Below, piece by piece: positions 57,655-64,000 of a stretch of DNA of 64,000 nucleotides. The DNA lies in contig JAQJVL010000288.1 of assembly GCA_035578905.1 (NCBI GenBank), forward strand, positions 1,054,001 to 1,118,000, given 5' to 3'. Made by a program: the position numbers and the translations under genes. The notes beneath the pieces are model-generated. The model was not told the origin of the DNA, searched no databases, and saw only the letters and a program-made list of their open reading frames with translations. The DNA comes from Stictocephala bisonia. Lineage: Eukaryota > Arthropoda > Insecta > Hemiptera > Membracidae. How positions within the stretch are numbered: the first letter of the stretch is position 1; each line of letters starts with the position of its first letter.

Positions 57655-58050
57655 ACGGAGTTCCCTGGGTGAAGAGCCTGAAGAGGAGTGTGACTGGCCT
57701 TGACGACTGGAGACTTGAACGCTACATAATGAGTGTTTCGTCACGCTCTACTGTATAATTGAATAGATCCGGTGTTGTGGTTCACTCAGTTCACTGATTC
57801 GCTCCTGACAGCGAATCTACTTCACTTTCACGGTTCCCCGTGTGAAGAGGCGTGTGACTGGCATTGACGGCTGGAGACTTGAACGCCACATAATGAGTGT
57901 TTCGTCACGCACCAATGTGCAATAGAATAGTTCTGCTACCTGAGGTGTCACCGTTCACTCAGTTCACCGATTCGCTCCTGACAGTGAAGCTACCTTACTT
58001 TCACATTCATTGTGAAGGAGTTTCCCGTGTGAAAAGACGTGTGACTGGCC
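57655..58050. repeat. Tandem repeat, ~180-190-bp unit, about two copies plus partial
   Basis: The block gtgtgactggc.ttgacg.c tggagacttgaacgc.acataatgagtgtttcgtcacgc, followed by cagttcac.gattcgctcctgacag, occurs at about 57690 and 57850. A third partial copy begins at about 58035. Units differ by scattered substitutions. Confidence 0.75.
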
Positions 58051-58169
58051 TATTATAGTTTGGTGGCGTTATAGATGTGCGAACAGTCGTTACAGGAACT
58101 AAAAAAATTGATAACATCAAACAGAGTAAATCTGAATTCAGAACACTTCGTAGGGAAACTGTTTCACTG

Positions 58170-58345
58170 AAAGAGGTCAAGATCGACGACATCATATCAA
58201 CACGATCAGACAGAGCGTTGTACAGCCGGTTCATCAGATTAACAAGCGTGTTTGTACCTAGAGTTGAGTGGGCAAAGTGAAGGCTGAACAAGGCGTGAAC
58301 TCTAGACGAGAAGTGGGGAATATGAAAGTTCAGGTGAGCAAGCAA
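58170..58345 (-). mobile_element. LINE C-terminal fragment
   Basis: Minus-strand peptide LNFHIPHFSSRVHALFSL...NTLVNLMNRLYNALSDRV resembles the C-terminal end of Jockey-like reverse transcriptases (LNFH.PR...R.LF...NRMCRLYN). Nothing of the polymerase is visible near it. Confidence 0.6.
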
Positions 58346-58555
58346 GGCTCTGCAATCAACCTTTCCACCAGTAAGCTTTTTTTTTTGGAAAACTCACCCC
58401 ACATAACGTTGCCTGTGCAAACGTTCAAACCCAAATAACTCCAACAATTCTGAGTTTGCCATGAAATATGTATATACCCCAAATATTTTAAATAAAAAAA
58501 AAACCAAAAAGAAATGTAATCCGAATTTGTTCTATCATTTCAGTAAAATAGGATT

Positions 58556-59189
58556 AAGTGAAGCCAAACCGGCTTATTTAATGCGGACAAGTGTATAGTA
58601 ATGAGGCACACCAGGAAAACTCACAACTATATGTTTAAACTAACAACTCAATTTGTGGTACACTGACAAATATTTTTAAATAAATGGTAGTAACACCAAA
58701 TATATACCAAATAGCGTCCTATTGTTTACATAATCATTGATTTTATATAATGCAGTTTAAATCAGCTGTGGTTGCGAGTATCACTAACTAACAAAATTAC
58801 AAGCAAAAATATTCCTATTAGATGGAATATCTATTGTAGGTGTATATAATCAAGGATATAATCAAATAAGAATGGAAGGAGTGTAAAATAATAAGTCTAA
58901 ACTCAAGTTTGATCTTACTAAGGAAAAATATAATAATTTTAAAGTGAACATATTTTTTGAAAATAATAATACGTCGAATTGATAACCCAAAATGTTACAA
59001 TCTCAATAATGTGACCTGAAAATGAAATTTTATATTAAAAATCCCCACATCTGTAAAATTAGAACGAACAGATAAATAATTGAAAATAAAATTAAATAAT
59101 GAAAAATTATATAGTTTTGAGTTTCCCTAGTGTACCTCACTACCACACATTGTTCCTGCATTAAATCATAAGTAGGTTTGGCTCCACTC
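58556..59189. mobile_element. Foldback element with ~80-bp arms
   Basis: Left arm 58556-58634 (agtgaagccaaacc, aatgaggcacaccaggaaaac) pairs with right arm 59108-59189 (gtttccctagtgtacctcac, ggtttggctccact). Arms have about 25% mismatches. The middle is AT-rich and non-coding. Confidence 0.6.
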
Positions 59190-59329
59190 AAACAAACGAT
59201 TTAGGTCTTCTTGTATCATTAAGTAATTTACAACCATCAAAAGATTAAATCTGTCAAAACAATTTTTTATTGCCTGCATACAACAAGATTTTTACATTTT
59301 TCTATACAGTTTACAATTTCATTGATAAA

Positions 59330-60120
59330 GAAAATAAACAATAATGGCCCAAGATCAGAGCCTTGAGGCACACCAGAAACAAATCCATTATAAGTTACCA
59401 TTTTTTGTTATCTTTTACAGAGATATGAAGAAAAATGTATGTTATGCTGACATCTGAAAAAAAAGATTGAAATTTAACTTTCTAAATGACTGATTTTGTC
59501 AAATAACTTTGAAACATCTGTGTTAACTACGTCAAATTGCTCTCTTTTGTCCAAAACAGAAGTACACAAATCTGTTATATGTCAAAGATTTATATTTAAA
59601 AAACCTTCCGGAAAACCCCGTGTTGGAAAAGTGTTATAACATTTTTACACGATGAAAAATTCGTCTTAATAGAATTGAGTCAAACAACTTGCAGTAGTTG
59701 ATAACATGGAAACGGGTCTGTAATTTTGTATGTCATTTTCTAACCTTTTGTAAATATTGGACCTACTTCAGTTATTTTCAATTAGTTTGGAAAGGTTCTA
59801 AACATATGTCTTAAAAGCATAATTAAAGACTAAAAACGCCCTTTCAAATTAAAAGAGGGTATGCCGTCTGGACCAAATGAACGCAAAGGCTTTATTGCTA
59901 GCAACAGTTCCTGGTCAGTAATGGCATCGATTATGAGACAGCCAATGCCTGGATGAACAGGTGAACTAAGCGCACTGCTGAACAGCTGATCACAGTCAAC
60001 AATGGGGTTATCGTACACAGAATTGAAGTATTGAGCCAAAGCCTCTGTTATCGTAGCGCCACCCACCACTCGTATCGGCCCAAAATTTCCGTAAATGAAA
60101 TAAGCAAGAAACAGTCTCAA
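59330..60120 (-). mobile_element. LINE reverse transcriptase fragment, decayed
   Basis: Minus strand: an open piece (59830-60120) with ITDQELLLAIKPLRSFGPDGIPS, the start of the reverse transcriptase; then IQNYRPVSMLSTTASC (about 59730-59690); and GVPQGSDLGPLLFIFFINEI (about 59380-59330). Stops and frameshifts separate them and the YADD part is gone. Confidence 0.75.
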
Positions 60121-61364
60121 TATATCTGTAAGAAATACAGATAATGAGTCTCAAAATTTCCAAGGGGTTTCGGTGTAGGTGGGGAATGGGAGTGGTTGGT
60201 GGAATCCATTGTTACTACAGAGAAAAAAGTACTGTCCAGGTTTTATTATGCTACTCCTTTATTATTTTATTATACTGTAGATAAAAAAAGTATAATATCA
60301 TGTCAACCGCTTAAATATAATCTTCACGCTATTTTTTCATAAGGATCATGAGGTCAACAATGAGGTGCGAGACCAATCGGAAAATCCTTCTTGAAAATCA
60401 TGAGTTATATTATGGAATTGGAATGAACATAATAATAAACGCAAAATACAAACGGGACTTGCCTTGGAGTGCCATTTGTAACTTAACGCGACAGTTATTT
60501 TTAATTCCCAAAAATGTTAACATACTAATCTAACATTGAACGTACTTATTGTCAGCAATAAACACAAGGAAGTAAAAACGATGGGAAAATATAATAATAA
60601 TACAGTTTGGTCAGAATAGTTGCTTTGCTGGGAATATCATAACTAAAAAAAATTAGCTCGTACTAGAGTAAATTTACAGTGTATATCACTTAATTAACCA
60701 TATTTGTTCTGTGATAACGAAATACAGACAGCCTTTCCGCGTCTCTTATCACTACTAAAGCTGGCAGACGTCACTTATCAGTTTGCTCCATAGTGCAATC
60801 AACTCCGTACAACTGAAATATTGAAATAATCATCTCAAATCTCAGATCAAAATTTGCAAACATTTTTGTTGTTATTTTGTCAAAAATGTTTTTAAATTAC
60901 TGTTATAAAGTTACTTATTAACAGTGTCAACTAATTATTAACAACGTTTTCTTGCAAATATAAAATCAGAGAAAAATCTCCTTCAAAAGGAAAATAAAGT
61001 TTACTTGTAATTCTGACGTACTGGCAAGCCAAAAATTTCCCCTAAATTGCACATGAACTAACAAGGTTTTTCGTTTACAAGAACTATCCAACAATCGCTT
61101 TCCGCTAAAGGGAAAAAATTAGCTATCTAAAGTGTTTACCGTAAAAGGGAACTAGTAATATTTTCTCTCTAAATTTAAAATAGCTAATATTTTATTTCAT
61201 AATACTTCAGTTCAGTTCTTCAGTTACGTCTTTCGGCGTTCTGATGACATTTAAAATTAAACTAGTCCACTGTAATATTGTGTCAAATAAAATCTGGCGC
61301 ATAATATGAATAAAAAGAAATACATTAATAATACTGTGTTCATATTTATTTGACACATACGCCC
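60121..61364. other. Spacer, nothing identified
   Basis: AT-rich; no supported gene or element. Confidence 0.4.
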
Positions 61365-64000
61365 TATTAACCAAGTACTCGTACTAGGTACACTTCCTCT
61401 TACTAGGATGTAATAGGTACTCTTATTGGGATCCTCGCTCTGGTACTGGGAAACACTTACTCGTACTGGGATACTCTTACTCATACTGTTATAGGCTATT
61501 CCTATTGGGATCCACATACTCTTACTGGAATCCCCGTTCTCATACTGGGAAACACGTACTCGTACTGGGATACTCGTTTAAACACTGGTATAGGTTACTC
61601 GGATTAGGGTCCACATACTCCCAGTAGGTATCCCCGTTCTCATACTGGGAAACACGTACTCGTACTGGGATACTCGTTCAAACACTGGTATAGTCTACTT
61701 ACAATAGGGTCCACATACTCTTACTGGAATCCCCGTTCTCATACTGGGAAACACGTACTCGTACTGGGATACTCGTTCAAACACTGGTATAGGTTACTTA
61801 GATTAGGGTCCACATACTCTTACTGGTATCCCCGTTCTCATACTGGGAAACACGTACTCATCATGGGATACTCGTTCAAACACTGGTATAGGTTACTTAG
61901 ATTAGGGTCCACATACTCTTACTGGTATCCCCGTTCTCATACTGGGAAACACGTACTCATCATGGGATACTCGTTCAAACACTGGTATAGGTTACTTAGA
62001 TTAGGGTCCACATACTCTTAATGGTATCCCCGTTCTCATACTGGGAAACACGTACTCATCATGGGATACTCGTTCAAACACTGGTATAGGTTACTTAGAT
62101 TAGGGTCCATATAATCTTACTGGTATCCCCGTTCTCATACTGGGAAACACGTACTCATCATGGGATACTCGTTCAAACACTGGTATAGGTTACTTAGATT
62201 AGGGTCCACATACTCTTACTGGTATCCCCGTTCTCATACTGGGAAACACGTACTCATCATGGGATACTCGTTCAAACACTGGTATAGGTTACTTAGATTA
62301 GGGTCCACATACTCTTACTGGTATCCCCGTTCTCATACTGGGAAACACGTACTCATCATGGGATACTCGTTCAAACACTGGTATAGGTTACTTAGATTAG
62401 GGTCCACATACTCTTACTGGTATCCCCGTTCTCATACTGGGAAACACTTACTCGTACTGGGATACTCGTTCACACACTGGTATAGGCTACTTAGATTAGG
62501 GTCCACATACTCTTACTAGAATCCCCGTTCTCATACTGGGAAACACTTACTCGTACTGGGATACTCGTTCACACACTGGTATAGGCTACTTAGATTAGGG
62601 TCCACATACTCTTACTAGTATCCCCGTTCTCATACTGGGAAACACGTACTCGTACTGGTATACTGGGATACTTGTTCACACACTGGTATAGGCTACTTAG
62701 ATTAGGGTCTACATACTCTTACTGGTATCCCCGTTCTCATACTGGGAAACACGTACTCGTACTGGGATACTCGTTCAAACACTGGTATAGGTTACTTAGA
62801 TTAGGGTCCACATACTCTTACTGGTATCCCCGTTCTCATACTGGGAAACACGTACTCGTACTGGGATACTCGTTCAAACACTGGTATAGGTTACTTAGAT
62901 TAGGGTCCATATACTCTTACTGGTATCCCCGTTCTCATACTGGGAAACACGTACTCATCATGGGATACTCGTTCAAACACTGGTATAGGTTACTTAGATT
63001 AGGGTCCACATACTCTTACTGGTATCCCCATTCTCATACTGGGAAACACGTACTCATCATGGGATACTCGTTCAAACACTGGTATAGGTTACTTAGATTA
63101 GGGTCCACATACTCTTACTGGTATCCCCGTTCTCATACTGGGAAACACGTACTCATCATGGGATACTCGTTCAAACACTGGTATAGGTTACTTAGATTAG
63201 GGTCCACATACTCTTACTGGTATCCCCGTTCTCATACTGGGAAAAACGTACTCATCATGGGATACTCGTTCAAACACTGGTATAGGCTACTTAGATTAGG
63301 GTCCACATAATCTTACTGATAACCCCCTCTCATACTGGGAAACTCGTACTGGGATACTCGTTCAAACACTGGTATATGTTACTCGGATTAGGGTCCATAT
63401 ACTCTTACTGGTATCCCCGTTCTCATACTGGGAAACACGTACTCGTACTGGGATACTCGTTCAAACACTGGTATAGGTTACTTAGATTAGGGTCCACATA
63501 CTCTTACTGGTATCCCCGTTCTCATACTGGGAAACACGTACTCGTACTGGGATACTCGTTCAAACACTGGTATAGGTTACTTAGATTAGGGTCCACATAC
63601 TCTTACTGGTATCCCCGTTCTCATACTGGGAAACACTTACTCGTACTGGGATACTCGTTCACACACTGGTATAGGCTACTTAGATTAGGGTCCACATACT
63701 CTTACTGGTATCCCCGTTCTCATACTGGGAAACACTTACTCGTACTGGGATACTCGTTCACACACTGGTATAGGCTACTTAGATTAGGGTCCACATACTC
63801 TTACTAGTATCCCCGTTCTCATACTGGGAAACACGTACTCGTACTGGTATACTGGGATACTTGTTCACACACTGGTATAGGCTACTTAGATTAGGGTCTA
63901 CATACTCTTACTGGTATCCCCGTTCTCATACTGGGAAACACGTACTCGTACTGGGATACTCGTTCAAACACTGGTATAGGTTACTTAGATTAGGGTCCAC
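61365..64000. repeat. 99-bp satellite array running off the right edge (~26 units)
   Basis: Unit example: ggtatccccgttctcatact, gggaaacacgtactc, (gtac or atca)tgggatactcgttcaaac, actggtataggttacttag, attagggtccacatactctt. Period is 99 bp (checked at 61825, 61924, 62023). The first 300 bp are more diverged. A 12-unit block is duplicated. Because 99 is a multiple of three, one frame stays open as 33-residue repeats; I do not regard this as a gene. Confidence 0.95.

Noticed and set aside
61365..64000. Tandem 33-residue protein repeat (HWYRLLRLGSTYSYWYPRSH) as a gene
   Set aside because: The array has a 99-bp period, starts at arbitrary units and has no promoter or splice context; openness follows from a period divisible by three.

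Overview
The window is nuclear DNA from an arthropod, most likely an insect: AT-rich, with split genes and a dense load of insect-type transposons. The four visible exons of the one nearly complete host gene encode a protein that resembles insect mitochondrial ribosomal protein L24. A 5S-rRNA-derived SINE, several CR1-like LINEs and frequent 'taggcct' strings make a hemipteran plausible, but I hold that only loosely.

Host genes. Only two are supported, both on the + strand. MRPL24 (uL24m) has coding exons at 11434-11619, 16927-17129, 22712-22848 and 31294-31430, all with canonical splice sites and matching phases, ending in TAA. The first coding exon (about 30 residues, the mitochondrial targeting part) was not found. 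The 663 coding nucleotides are spread over 20 kb because the introns are full of mobile DNA. At 50023-50145 a first coding exon with a signal peptide looks like peptidylglycine alpha-hydroxylating monooxygenase (PHM); the rest of that gene was not found.

Layout. 1-3643: CR1-like LINE with an SGNH-esterase ORF1 overlapping ORF2 by ATGA. 4001-10735: LINE fragments, a foldback element, a TTAA-flanked piggyBac-like MITE and a hammerhead-like motif. 10843-11360: nested palindromes. 11434-31430: MRPL24, whose introns hold two LINE insertions, a 90-bp insertion carrying part of a hammerhead-like motif, a Helitron interrupted by an apparently intact piggyBac (18229-21584), a hAT MITE, and a broken Harbinger element itself interrupted by a LINE. 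31527-36260: two large non-coding elements, one of them TTAA-flanked. 37800-39525: two inverted copies of a short repeat with hammerhead-like folds, one containing 1.2 kb of pyrimidine microsatellite. 40469-42990: hAT with a nested LINE and tRNA SINE. 43838-44065: 5S-type SINE. 44560-47490: 40-bp minisatellite. 52268-53195: deleted DD41D mariner-family element. 53297-60120: MITEs, tandem repeats and LINE remnants. 61365 to the right edge: 99-bp satellite.

The most interesting signal is a set of short sequences with the hammerhead ribozyme core (CTGANGA, stem, GAAA). In the best copies both flanking stems are preserved while their sequences differ. They occur in at least four unrelated repeats. 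Hammerheads are known in Penelope-like retroelements and retrozymes; the copies here are candidates judged by eye.
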